From positions 2,852,001-2,916,000 of the forward strand of contig NZ_CP038800.1 in the NCBI RefSeq assembly GCF_024400535.1: DNA of 64,000 nt. Direction: 5' to 3'. The notes beneath the pieces were generated by a model that had not been told where the DNA came from, did not search any database, and saw only the letters and a list, made by a program, of their open reading frames with translations. Positions 36,719 through 44,319 of the stretch are shown here, one piece after another (the first letter of the stretch is position 1; every line of letters begins with the position of its first letter). The position numbers were made by a program, and so were the translations under genes. Source of the DNA: Treponema denticola. GTDB taxonomy: Bacteria; Spirochaetota; Spirochaetia; Treponematales; Treponemataceae.

Positions 36719-37555
36719 ATGACACAGACAGAGCGGAGGCGTTTTTTGATTGAATATCTTCTCGCAGAAAATTCACAATATAGAGGAGTGCAGATTCCTG
36801 AAAGTGAAACAGAGCAAAAATATCTTCTTCGCTCACTTGTGAATGTGCGTCATGCCGTTCCTGCAAGTGAAGAGTTTTTGCATATTGAAGATGAGTATTT
36901 GCAGGAAGAAATTAAATTGCGCGGAATTACCGACATAACGGATTTGGTTCCGGCCTGTGATGATCTTTACATTTGGCGAGGCGACATCACTACACTCAAA
37001 GTTGACGCAATCGTGAACGCAGCGAACAGCGGAATGACAGGCTGCTGGCAGCCCTGCCACTATTGTATCGACAACTGCATACACACCTTTGCAGGAATCA
37101 GGCTCCGTGCCGCCTGCGATTCGATTATAAAAAAGCAAGGGCATGAAGAGCCGACGGGACAAGCAAAAATTACTCCTGCATTTAATCTGCCGTGTAAGTT
37201 TGTGCTTCATACTGTCGGCCCAATTGTGGAAGGACAGCTTACCCAAACTGATTGCGATTTGCTTTCTTCATGCTATAAATCTTGTCTTCATTTGTCGCAT
37301 GATAAGGGCCTTAGGTCGATAGCCTTTTGCTGTATTTCAACAGGCGTTTTCGGTTTTCCGCAGGAAGAGGCAGCACAAATTGCGGCCGCTGCCGTCAGGG
37401 AATGGAAAGAAAAAAACGAGAAATCCGGCTCAAGCCCCAACATGACAGGCCATACCGGCGGAATGAAGGTTGTGTTTAATGTGTTCACTGAAAAAGATGA
37501 GGAAATTTATAGGGGCTTATTTTCAGGCGCTAAAAATAAGGGGACTTTTGTATGA
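36719..37555 (+). CDS. Zinc-type macrodomain protein-ADP-ribose hydrolase
   Basis: The protein has 278 residues: a helical N-terminal extension (about 1-80), then a macrodomain. The start IWRGDITTLKVDAIVNAANS is typical, and the segment GCWQPCHYCIDNCIH (C109, H114, C116) matches the zinc-binding pattern of SirTM-linked macrodomains. HTVGPIV and CCISTGVFGFP complete the ADP-ribose site. It should remove ADP-ribose that the adjacent sirtuin adds to a target protein. Its stop overlaps the sirtuin start by 4 bases (ATGA), so translation is coupled. Confidence 0.88.
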   Translation: MTQTERRRFLIEYLLAENSQYRGVQIPESETEQKYLLRSLVNVRHAVPASEEFLHIEDEYLQEEIKLRGITDITDLVPACDDLYIWRGDITTLKVDAIVNAANSGMTGCWQPCHYCIDNCIHTFAGIRLRAACDSIIKKQGHEEPTGQAKITPAFNLPCKFVLHTVGPIVEGQLTQTDCDLLSSCYKSCLHLSHDKGLRSIAFCCISTGVFGFPQEEAAQIAAAAVREWKEKNEKSGSSPNMTGHTGGMKVVFNVFTEKDEEIYRGLFSGAKNKGTFV

Positions 37556-38409
37556 CAGAGAAGATTGAGGAATTAAAACAGGTTCTTTCAGAAGCGGAAA
37601 CAATTGTCATCGGTGCCGGAAGCGGGCTTTCCACTTCGGCAGGATTTACTTATTCCGGAGAACGGTTTGAAAAATATTTTTCTGATTTTGAGGTAAAATA
37701 CGGTTTTCATGATATGTATTCCGGAGGGTTCACTCCTTTTGAATCCCTCGAAGAGCTTTGGGCTTATTGGAGCCGTAATATTATGATAAACCGTTATATG
37801 GATCCGCCGAGACCGGTCTATAAAGATTTGTTTTCGCTTGTGAAGGACAAGGATTATTTTGTGATCACAACAAATGTAGACCATTGCTTTCAAAAAGCCG
37901 GCTTTGACAAGAACCGGCTATTTTACACGCAGGGCGACTACGGATTGTTTCAATGCAGCGAGCCGTGTCATGAGGAAACTTATGACAATGAAAAACAAAT
38001 CCGAGCAATGTGGGAATTTCGTGATGAAATGAAAGTTCCGACAGAACTTGTTCCCCGTTGTCCTGTTTGCGGAAAGCCGATGAGCATGAACTTACGGGCA
38101 GACCACACTTTTGTAACGGACAAAGGCTGGCACAAGGCATCAAAACAATATGAAAAGTTTTTGCAAACTCGGAATATAATAAAAAACGGTGAACAGGAAG
38201 GCGACGGAAAAGTTTTGTTCCTTGAGCTCGGCGTCGGCGGAAACACGCCTAGAATAATAAAGTATCCGTTTTGGCAGATGACGGAAAAAAATCCGAATGC
38301 TGGTTATGCCTGCATCAATTTTGGAGAAGCCGCCGTGCCGCTCAAAATAGAAAAGCAATCTATTTGTATCAATGACGATATTGGCGAAGTCTTGAAGAAA
38401 ATGGTATAA
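37552..38409 (+). CDS. SirTM (class M sirtuin) protein ADP-ribosyltransferase
   Basis: The protein has 285 residues with an NAD-binding Rossmann motif GAGSGLSTSAGF (21-32) and TTNVDHCF (106-113). A Cys4 zinc site comes from C135/C139 and C170/C173. In deacetylase sirtuins a catalytic His precedes the G-[ND] motif; here the segment reads YTQGDYG with Gln127, the change known for SirTM enzymes, which ADP-ribosylate lipoylated GcvH-L in staphylococci and streptococci. No GcvH-L or lipoate ligase gene is next to it, so the target is open. It lies in one operon with its antagonist macrodomain. Confidence 0.88.
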   Translation: MTEKIEELKQVLSEAETIVIGAGSGLSTSAGFTYSGERFEKYFSDFEVKYGFHDMYSGGFTPFESLEELWAYWSRNIMINRYMDPPRPVYKDLFSLVKDKDYFVITTNVDHCFQKAGFDKNRLFYTQGDYGLFQCSEPCHEETYDNEKQIRAMWEFRDEMKVPTELVPRCPVCGKPMSMNLRADHTFVTDKGWHKASKQYEKFLQTRNIIKNGEQEGDGKVLFLELGVGGNTPRIIKYPFWQMTEKNPNAGYACINFGEAAVPLKIEKQSICINDDIGEVLKKMV

Positions 38410-38417
38410 TTGGAAAT

Positions 38418-38837
38418 ATGAAAATAAGTGTTCGTTTTACGGCAGCGATCCATACTCTTTTGTGTATCCGGTATTTTGAAAAAGATATGCGTGTTACTTC
38501 GGATTTTATTTCTGCAAGCACGGGTGTAAATGCCGTTATCATAAGAAAAATTTTGCTTCAGTTACAAAAAGCGGGACTTGTAGAAACTGCCGCAGGTATT
38601 GGCGGATCGCACTTGGCTCAAGCTGCAGATAAAATAACGCTTCTCGATGTTTACAATGCAATCAATGAAGGCGAGGAAGAAAGGGATATTTTTAATTTTC
38701 ATCCTAAGCCGAATCCTAAATGTCCTGTGGGAAGTAAAATTCATCTTGTGCTTGATACTAAATTAGATGATGCCCAAAAAGCAATGAAGGATTCGCTTAG
38801 CAAAACAACTATTGCCGATTTAAGTAAAGATGTTTAA
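38418..38837 (+). CDS. Rrf2 family transcriptional regulator
   Basis: The protein has 139 residues and a winged helix starting KISVRFTAAIHTLLCI, then FISASTGVNAVIIRKILLQLQKAGLV and GSHLAQAADKITLLDVYNAI. The three-Cys Fe-S ligand set of IscR/NsrR is absent (a single Cys in NPKCPVG), so it is the YwnA-type thiol or ligand-responsive class. It follows the sirtuin gene by 8 bases and probably autoregulates the operon. Its stop codon lies inside the first half-site of an attC. Confidence 0.85.
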   Translation: MKISVRFTAAIHTLLCIRYFEKDMRVTSDFISASTGVNAVIIRKILLQLQKAGLVETAAGIGGSHLAQAADKITLLDVYNAINEGEEERDIFNFHPKPNPKCPVGSKIHLVLDTKLDDAQKAMKDSLSKTTIADLSKDV

Positions 38838-38899
38838 CTTCTCGCTTAACCTGCATTTGCGGCTTGTCCTTGTTGTCAGCGTTGAAGCGGGTGTTAGGT
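38832..38899 (-). repeat. attC site a (distal end of the integron array)
   Basis: This is a 68-base quasi-palindrome with GTTTAAC (38832-38838) and GTTAGGT (38893-38899) as core sites, both fitting RYYYAAC and GTTRRRY. The centre CTTAACCTGCATTTGCGG...GTTGAAG is shared with the attC sites at 46.1 and 47.7 kb in the same orientation. Array genes are read mainly on the minus strand, so this is probably the far end of the array. A short open frame crosses it (38830-39018) but is not a gene. Confidence 0.75.
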
Positions 38900-39022
38900 T
38901 ATTAATCTACCAACATATTTTCCATCCATTTTATAGAAAAAGCATGAGATACGGTACAGTAATTGCCATTATACCTATGCAATTTTTCACTGCTGCCATT
39001 GCAGGCTTCTTACATTAATATA

Positions 39023-39087
39023 TTTTAGTTACTAAAACATATTGACAAAAAAAGTGTTTTGATGTATATTTATTTTAGCAACTAAAA
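39023..39087 (+). promoter_or_regulatory. MarR operon promoter flanked by two matching operators
   Basis: TTTTAGTTACTAAAA (39023-39037) and TTTTAGCAACTAAAA (39073-39087) are palindromes exactly 50 bases apart. Between them lie TTGACA (39042-39047), a 17-base spacer and TATATT (39065-39070). The layout is typical of autorepression by the MarR protein encoded next. Confidence 0.82.
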
Positions 39088-39103
39088 GAAAAAGGAAGGT
39101 TTA

Positions 39104-39247
39104 TTTTAAGCGGCATTGTTACGCCGCTTAAAAACACGGACGAGTTTGCTGCGCAAACATCGCTTATTATATGCCGTTTCTCATTTTATTGCGAAACGGC
39201 ATAATTCAACAGTTTCCAAAATTGATATTTTGTTCAACTGTTGAATT
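39104..39247 (+). ncRNA. Structured leader RNA, copy 1 (before marR)
   Basis: Four consecutive helices are visible. H1 is TTTTAAGCGGC (39104-39114) with GCCGCTTAAAA (39123-39133). H2 is GTTTGC (39144-39149) with GCAAAC (39153-39158). H3 is ATGCCGTTTC (39171-39180) with GAAACGGCAT (39193-39202), loop TCATTTTATTGC. H4 is AATTCAACAGTT (39203-39214) with AACTGTTGAATT (39236-39247). It ends 14 bases before the marR start. A second copy follows marR. Function unknown. Confidence 0.7.
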
Positions 39248-39261
39248 TTAAGGGAGATATA

Positions 39262-39726
39262 ATGAATGATGTAGAAAGCCTTATACAACGGACGGCAAAA
39301 ATTCAGTACAAAGTAAACGCCAATGATAAAAAACCCAGAACTTTCGGTACGCAGCATAAATTGTACCAAAGCGAAATTCATTTTATAGAAGCAATAGGTT
39401 TAGACGGCGGATACAGCGCTTCCGAGCTTTCGGAAAAACTCGGCATTACAAACGGTGCCGTAACACAAGTTGCAGATAAGCTGCTAAAGAAAAAATTGAT
39501 AGAAAAATATAAAAAAGCGGATAACAAAAAAACCGTTTATTTTAAGCTGACAAAAGAAGGAATCGTTGCATATAACAATCACGAAAAATTCCATGCCGGT
39601 TTTAACGAGAAACTTGCAGCGTATTTGAGTTCTCTTTCAAAAAAAGAGTTCGATGCGATTGCACGTTTGGCGGAATTGGTAGACAACAACATCCCCGATT
39701 TAAGTACACAGGAGGGTTTATTTTAA
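39262..39726 (+). CDS. MarR family transcriptional regulator
   Basis: The protein has 154 residues with a winged helix: YQSEIHFIEAIGLDGGYSASELSEKLGITNGAVTQVADKLLKKKLIEK, then a KTVYFKLTKEG wing. The start at 39262 has AGGGAG 6 bases upstream; an in-frame ATG at 39241 lies inside helix H4. It is followed by a ferredoxin/flavodoxin gene pair on the same strand, probably its targets. The genes run against the other cassettes of the array and have their own promoter. Confidence 0.88.
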   Translation: MNDVESLIQRTAKIQYKVNANDKKPRTFGTQHKLYQSEIHFIEAIGLDGGYSASELSEKLGITNGAVTQVADKLLKKKLIEKYKKADNKKTVYFKLTKEGIVAYNNHEKFHAGFNEKLAAYLSSLSKKEFDAIARLAELVDNNIPDLSTQEGLF

Positions 39727-39868
39727 GCGGTACAAATGGTACCGCTTAAAAACACGGGCGAGTTTGCTAATCGCAAACATCGCTTATTATAAAACATTTT
39801 CTCATTTCATTGCGAAAATGAGAAATCAACAATCCTCAAAATTTGATAATTTTTCAGATTGTTGATTT
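39721..39868 (+). ncRNA. Structured leader RNA, copy 2 (before the ferredoxin gene)
   Basis: The same four helices as copy 1, in the same order. H1 is TTTTAAGCGGTAC (39721-39733) with GTACCGCTTAAAA (39739-39751). H2 is GTTTGC (39762-39767) with GCAAAC (39773-39778). H3 is CATTTTC (39795-39801) with GAAAATG (39814-39820), loop TCATTTCATTGC. H4 is AAATCAACAATC (39823-39834) with GATTGTTGATTT (39857-39868). Stem bases differ from copy 1 on both sides while pairing is kept, and the H3 loop is nearly identical. H1 contains the marR stop codon. Confidence 0.7.
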
Positions 39869-39884
39869 TATAGGAGGGTTTATT

Positions 39885-40796
39885 ATGAAAGCTGTTATCA
39901 TAGTATTCAGTCCGTCAGGACATACATTGATTGCTGCACATATGATTCAGAAAAAAATTAAAGATAAAGGCGGCACGGCTGATATCATAAATATTACAAA
40001 AGATGACAGCCTATTGCTTGCCTCAAAATCCGACAGGCAAAAAATCTTGGAAGAACGCTTACAAGATTTCGATGTACTTTTTGTAGGAGCGCCGGTATAC
40101 GCAGGACACGCTGAAAGCCACATACTGAGTATCATCGAAGCTCTGCCTTTGCCGGATCAACAATGTTTAAAAATTGCAGTTCCGTTTATTACTTATGGAG
40201 GAGCACATTCGTTTATCGCATTGGAAGAAATGGGAAGAGCATTAAAGAAGAAAAAATATGTGCCGGTTTTAGGAATCAAACTTGCTTCGTTTCATACACT
40301 TAGCAGATTTTTCCATACCAAAATACTGGAGAACAAACCCGGCGATATGGAAGAGGGTTTAATAGAAACGGCAGTAAATAAAGTGTTTGCTCTGTGTTCA
40401 CATAAAGAACACATAAAAGACAATAGTGCTTCTTTTGCCTATACCAAAGGTCCAATGCGCTTTATGCTGAAGCTCCTTTCGCAGGAAAAAATACACGGAA
40501 AGTTTAAAACCGTATCGATTATACGGGAAAACTGTAGTGCATGCAAAAAATGTATTTCAGTGTGCCCCATTAATAATTTTATATTTACAGACGGTAGGGT
40601 ATCGATAAAAAATCAAAAAAATTGTATATTATGCGGAGAGTGTTTTTATAACTGCGGCTGCAACGCAATCGATTTTGCATACCGAACGGTTGCACAAAAA
40701 AGATTAAACGATGGAAATATTGTTTTTGGAAAAGATATATCGGCCATATATCCTAAAAAATACGGCTATATAAATAATAAAGGAGATCTGCTATGA
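39885..40796 (+). CDS. EFR1 family ferrodoxin (flavodoxin-like domain plus two [4Fe-4S] clusters)
   Basis: The protein has 303 residues. The N-terminal two-thirds are flavodoxin-like (VIIVFSPSGHTLIAAHMI, FVGAPVYAGHAE). The C-terminus carries two ferredoxin motifs, CSACKKCISVCP and CILCGECFYNCGC. The start at 39885 follows AGGAGGG; an upstream in-frame ATG at 39843 lies within leader copy 2. It overlaps the flavodoxin gene by 4 bases (ATGA). It is a low-potential electron carrier of unknown partner. Confidence 0.88.
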   Translation: MKAVIIVFSPSGHTLIAAHMIQKKIKDKGGTADIINITKDDSLLLASKSDRQKILEERLQDFDVLFVGAPVYAGHAESHILSIIEALPLPDQQCLKIAVPFITYGGAHSFIALEEMGRALKKKKYVPVLGIKLASFHTLSRFFHTKILENKPGDMEEGLIETAVNKVFALCSHKEHIKDNSASFAYTKGPMRFMLKLLSQEKIHGKFKTVSIIRENCSACKKCISVCPINNFIFTDGRVSIKNQKNCILCGECFYNCGCNAIDFAYRTVAQKRLNDGNIVFGKDISAIYPKKYGYINNKGDLL

Positions 40797-41251
40797 GTAA
40801 CGTATGTATTGTGTACAGTTCAACACATCATGGAAATACCGAAAAGGTACTGAATAAAATAAAGGAAAAGTTTCCTGAAACGGTTTTGATAAAGGCCGGC
40901 GATTTTAATCCCGATGATTTTAATCGCTATGAAGCAATCGGTTTTGCTTCAGGAATTTTTTACTTTAAATTTGCAAAACCGGTCGATAAGTTATTTGAAC
41001 AAGCGCTTGTGAGCAGTGTACAAAAGCTGTTTTTTATTTACACCGCCGGCGCGGTTAATGCCGGTTTTGAAAAAACTTTGCGCAAAAAAACCGAACAAAA
41101 CGGAAAAATCTGTATGGGCATATTCGGCTGCAAAGGCTTTGACACCTTCGGTCCTTTAAAACTTATCGGCGGTTTAAACAAAGGCCGACCGAACGAAAAG
41201 GATTTTAAAAACGCGATCGATTTTTTTGGAAAAAATATTATGAATGCATAA
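40793..41251 (+). CDS. Flavodoxin family protein
   Basis: The protein has 152 residues with the FMN phosphate loop YSSTHHGNTEKV at the start and IYTAGAVNAGFEKTLRK, IFGCKGFDTFGPL later, typical of the single-domain flavodoxins found beside EFR1 proteins. It is translationally coupled to the preceding gene and probably forms an electron-transfer pair with it. Confidence 0.87.
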   Translation: MSNVCIVYSSTHHGNTEKVLNKIKEKFPETVLIKAGDFNPDDFNRYEAIGFASGIFYFKFAKPVDKLFEQALVSSVQKLFFIYTAGAVNAGFEKTLRKKTEQNGKICMGIFGCKGFDTFGPLKLIGGLNKGRPNEKDFKNAIDFFGKNIMNA

Positions 41252-41298
41252 AGGTTTTATAAAGGCCGGATCATAAATTTTGAAAATTATTCCGGTTT

Positions 41299-41322
41299 CT
41301 CTAACCTAAACGGGCGTTAGAC
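41299..41322 (-). repeat. Shortened attC-like site b
   Basis: CTCTAAC and GTTAGAC core-like sites are only 10 bases apart (24 bases in all); the central stem is missing. It lies 2 bases after the stop of the minus-strand gene at 41325, the normal place of attC in a cassette, so it is probably a collapsed attC. Confidence 0.5.
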
Positions 41323-41324
41323 GA

Positions 41325-42398
41325 TTATTTTTCAAATATCCAATTTCCATCTTCTGATTGAAAATCTAATTCGGCAATACATGTATCATTATATTTTTTC
41401 CCTTTATAAAATTCCTTTACATAAAAACCATAATCAATCCAATGTATAATCTGCGGTTCAAGATTTTTATCTTTTAAGGTAACTGCCGTAGATTTTTCAT
41501 TAAATGAATCAATAACTTTTATCCGATTATTATTTTTATAAAGCATTTCATTTTGTGCATATCCATTTATGATTTTCATTTTTATGCAGTTTGAATTAAG
41601 ATTTTTTGAATATAATGAAATTTTTATTGTGCTATCCTCCGTGTCTTCTACATAACTTGTTGATGGATTACCATCAAAAGCATTTTGAATTGTATATTTA
41701 AACGGACGAACTTTATCAATAAGAGGATATGAATAATCGATATTGATTACAGGGATTTCCACATCCTTCCTTATTAAATGCAAACATTCATCTCCCAACC
41801 AGTTTTTATAAAAAGATTTATTTTGTAAATCTTTCCAATATTTAAAATTTGCGGAAGTAGAACGTTCGGTTGTTTCCCAGCTTTCACCATCATCCGAATC
41901 GGCAGAATGAAATATTACACGCTTAGCGTTGTTGAACTCCAGAATTCCTATGATTTTATTACTTCGTTCTATAACCGATACATTACCATAATTATCTTCA
42001 TTCCAGCTTGTTACCGTGCCATCACCTGAATTCCGTATATAAATATATCCATATGATATTTCATGGAAAACCCCATTAACTTTTATATAAACCCATTGTC
42101 TAAGTCTCATTTTATTTTCATATATTTTTGAAAGATTTTCATCATTCAAAGTTTCATAACTTGTTAAAAGCCGATAGACAGTTCCATTTTCATAATTTTC
42201 TTCAAAAAGACGTACATATTTATCTCCATAATCCCCATCTTTTATGCTTTTTTGACTTTTAAAATATTTTAATATTTCGTCATCCGTACATTCTGTGATA
42301 TTTTCATAATTATTTCCAAAAAGAATTTCTCTATAGTCATAAGTAAAACCTGGAATTGTAGTAAATATTAACAATAAAAATAAGATTATTTTTTTCAC
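41325..42398 (-). CDS. Secreted protein with discoidin/NADase-type glycan-binding domain
   Basis: The protein has 357 residues. The signal peptide is KKIILFLLLIFTTIPGFTYD. The C-terminal third has the pattern YTIQNAFDGNPSTSYVED, then IKISLYSKNLNSNCIKMKIINGY, typical of discoidin-like domains called NADase-type glycan-binding in treponemes. The start is GTG at 42398 with AGGAGG 5 bases before it. It fills a compact cassette between attC-like sites at 41.3 and 42.4 kb. Likely outside the inner membrane; ligand unknown. Confidence 0.72.
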   Translation of the reverse strand: MKKIILFLLLIFTTIPGFTYDYREILFGNNYENITECTDDEILKYFKSQKSIKDGDYGDKYVRLFEENYENGTVYRLLTSYETLNDENLSKIYENKMRLRQWVYIKVNGVFHEISYGYIYIRNSGDGTVTSWNEDNYGNVSVIERSNKIIGILEFNNAKRVIFHSADSDDGESWETTERSTSANFKYWKDLQNKSFYKNWLGDECLHLIRKDVEIPVINIDYSYPLIDKVRPFKYTIQNAFDGNPSTSYVEDTEDSTIKISLYSKNLNSNCIKMKIINGYAQNEMLYKNNNRIKVIDSFNEKSTAVTLKDKNLEPQIIHWIDYGFYVKEFYKGKKYNDTCIAELDFQSEDGNWIFEK

Positions 42399-42436
42399 TT
42401 TTTCCTCCTAAAAATTAGTACGCCGGCGACATATCC

Positions 42437-42502
42437 GTATAACAACTACTTAAACTATTTTGCAGCTTGTCCGCAATGTCAGCGTTGAAGCGGGTGTTAG
42501 GT
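42437..42502 (-). repeat. attC site c
   Basis: Core sites GTATAAC (42437-42443) and GTTAGGT (42496-42502). The right half GCTTGTCCGCAATGTCAGCG.TTGAAGCGGGT matches sites a and d; the left half has diverged. The remaining gap to 42748 is AT-rich with no gene seen. Confidence 0.75.
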
Positions 42503-42748
42503 TTCTTTTACATCCTTACAAGTTTTCTTCCGCTTATTTATTGAATATTCACATATTTCATTACTTTCCTGCGCTCCACTTATCCGAAATAATTCTTAAC
42601 CTGCTTTTGTAAAAAAAATAGATCCAATTTGAATTTCGTTATTTCCATCGTTTTGGTCAAAAGCAATACATTTAGAAAAATAAAGTAAAGTTACCTCCTT
42701 TTCCTATAAAGCAAGTTAACTAGGCATATTCCATTAGCTCTATTTGTA

Positions 42749-44311
42749 TTAGCATACCTTTATCTGATTCTGATCAATGCAATAAATTTTATCAAACAAC
42801 TGAGCAGTAGATGTTCTATTTGTAACGGCAATTACAGTCAAGTCTTTATATGATAAAAGATATTTGACAATTTTTGTTTCTATTGCAGAATCAACACTAC
42901 GAGAAAATTCATCCAGAAGAATAATTGGAACTTCAGAATTATAAACAAGACTACGAACGAGTGCTAAGCGCATATTCTCACCGTCAGAAATGGTCATTTG
43001 ATTCATATCGATTTTTGTATCAAAACCATTTGGAAGACTATTAAAAAAAGTGTTTAATTCAAATTCAGTACAAAACTTTTCAATCTTTTTTCTATTTATA
43101 TCAAAATCTTTATTAAATGTTAAATTTGTTTTTAGAGAAAGATTGAATAAATGAGGTTTACTCCACACTGCTGTAACAAGCTTGGGACATGTATGGGCAA
43201 TTATCTTTAAGAGGGTAGACTTTCCAGAACCATTTTGACCTGTAATAGCAACTTTTTCACCCTTTGCTATTTTTAAACATGCATTATCAAAGATAGTCTT
43301 CTCAGCTGTTTTATATTGAATATTTTGCAAATCCAAAATTGTATTATCATGTATTTGTTTTTTTTCTAAAGAGTACTCTGCTTTATTTTTTGTATTTAAA
43401 AAATCAATATGTCGCCTAACACTGAGTGAAAGAGTTTTTATATCAATAATTCCATGTATAATATTATTTGAGGTCGAAGATATTATTGAACTTACAAACA
43501 TAATATTTGCAATATCAGAAATTAAAATATAATCTGAAAATGAATATAAAAATAGAACACCTAGCATTTGCATTATTAACGACTTTAACTGAGTTATCGT
43601 ACTAACTACTTTTTCCAAGTTAGACATTTTTACACTGAAATTTAATTCTTTTTTAATTTTTTCATCAATAAGATACGCACAAACTTCATCTGCTGCATTT
43701 AGTTTCACAGACACAATTGCATCAAAAACATCTTGGGTTATAATTTGTGACTCTAATCCATTCTCATCAATTTCTTGTCTATAGCTTTCAAATTTTTTGC
43801 GAGAGATAAATAAAAACAAGTCTAATCCAATTGATAAGGCAACTAAAAATAACGCAAATGGAGAAAACAAAAAAAGAATTGTCGATACCGTTACAAAAAT
43901 TAACATATTTGAAAAAAGGCTAATCCTTGCAAAATAGAAAGAAATAATAGTTTGCGGTAAACTCATGATTGAAAAAATACCACTACCGGCTTGTGAGTTT
44001 CCAAATATTACCGAAGAATCATTGGCACATTTCTCGAAACTCTTTTGCATAATTTTTGATAATGGTTGAAACATTAAATATTTTTCGCCCAATAAATTAA
44101 GACTAATTGTCAATACTGAATATATAAACATTGTAATAGCTGTACATGCTAAATATATAAATTGATTTTGATTAGTAAATATCCTCGATACAAATGCATT
44201 TGTTGCAAGAACTATGGCTGATAAAATATGTAGAATAAAAATACACAGTACAATTAGTTTCTTATCATTATAATATAATTTTTTATATTTTCTAATATAG
44301 TTTGTTTTCAT
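42749..44311 (-). CDS. ABC exporter, membrane and ATPase domains, atypical ATPase motifs (partner B)
   Basis: The protein has 520 residues: six membrane segments in the first 300, then an ATPase with Walker A GQNGSGKST, an LSGGQ equivalent reading ISDGE, Walker B IILLDEFSRSVD and Asn where the H-loop His normally is (AVTNRTST). One of its two ATP sites is therefore probably weak, as in asymmetric heterodimers. It begins 8 bases after the partner gene. Bacteriocin or peptide export is a common role for such pairs, but no peptide gene is seen. Very AT-rich, inside a 3.7 kb integron cassette. Confidence 0.82.
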   Translation of the reverse strand: MKTNYIRKYKKLYYNDKKLIVLCIFILHILSAIVLATNAFVSRIFTNQNQFIYLACTAITMFIYSVLTISLNLLGEKYLMFQPLSKIMQKSFEKCANDSSVIFGNSQAGSGIFSIMSLPQTIISFYFARISLFSNMLIFVTVSTILFLFSPFALFLVALSIGLDLFLFISRKKFESYRQEIDENGLESQIITQDVFDAIVSVKLNAADEVCAYLIDEKIKKELNFSVKMSNLEKVVSTITQLKSLIMQMLGVLFLYSFSDYILISDIANIMFVSSIISSTSNNIIHGIIDIKTLSLSVRRHIDFLNTKNKAEYSLEKKQIHDNTILDLQNIQYKTAEKTIFDNACLKIAKGEKVAITGQNGSGKSTLLKIIAHTCPKLVTAVWSKPHLFNLSLKTNLTFNKDFDINRKKIEKFCTEFELNTFFNSLPNGFDTKIDMNQMTISDGENMRLALVRSLVYNSEVPIILLDEFSRSVDSAIETKIVKYLLSYKDLTVIAVTNRTSTAQLFDKIYCIDQNQIKVC

Positions 44312-44319
44312 ATATCCTC

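Noticed and set aside
38830-39018. Open frame of 62 codons across attC a
   Set aside because: It starts within the rrf2 end, consists partly of attC sequence and has no ribosome site; its hydrophobic end may be an old gene tail but cannot be assigned.
39093-39884. CRISPR-like repeats around marR
   Set aside because: Only two copies, each long and internally structured, with a gene between them; no spacer pattern or cas genes.
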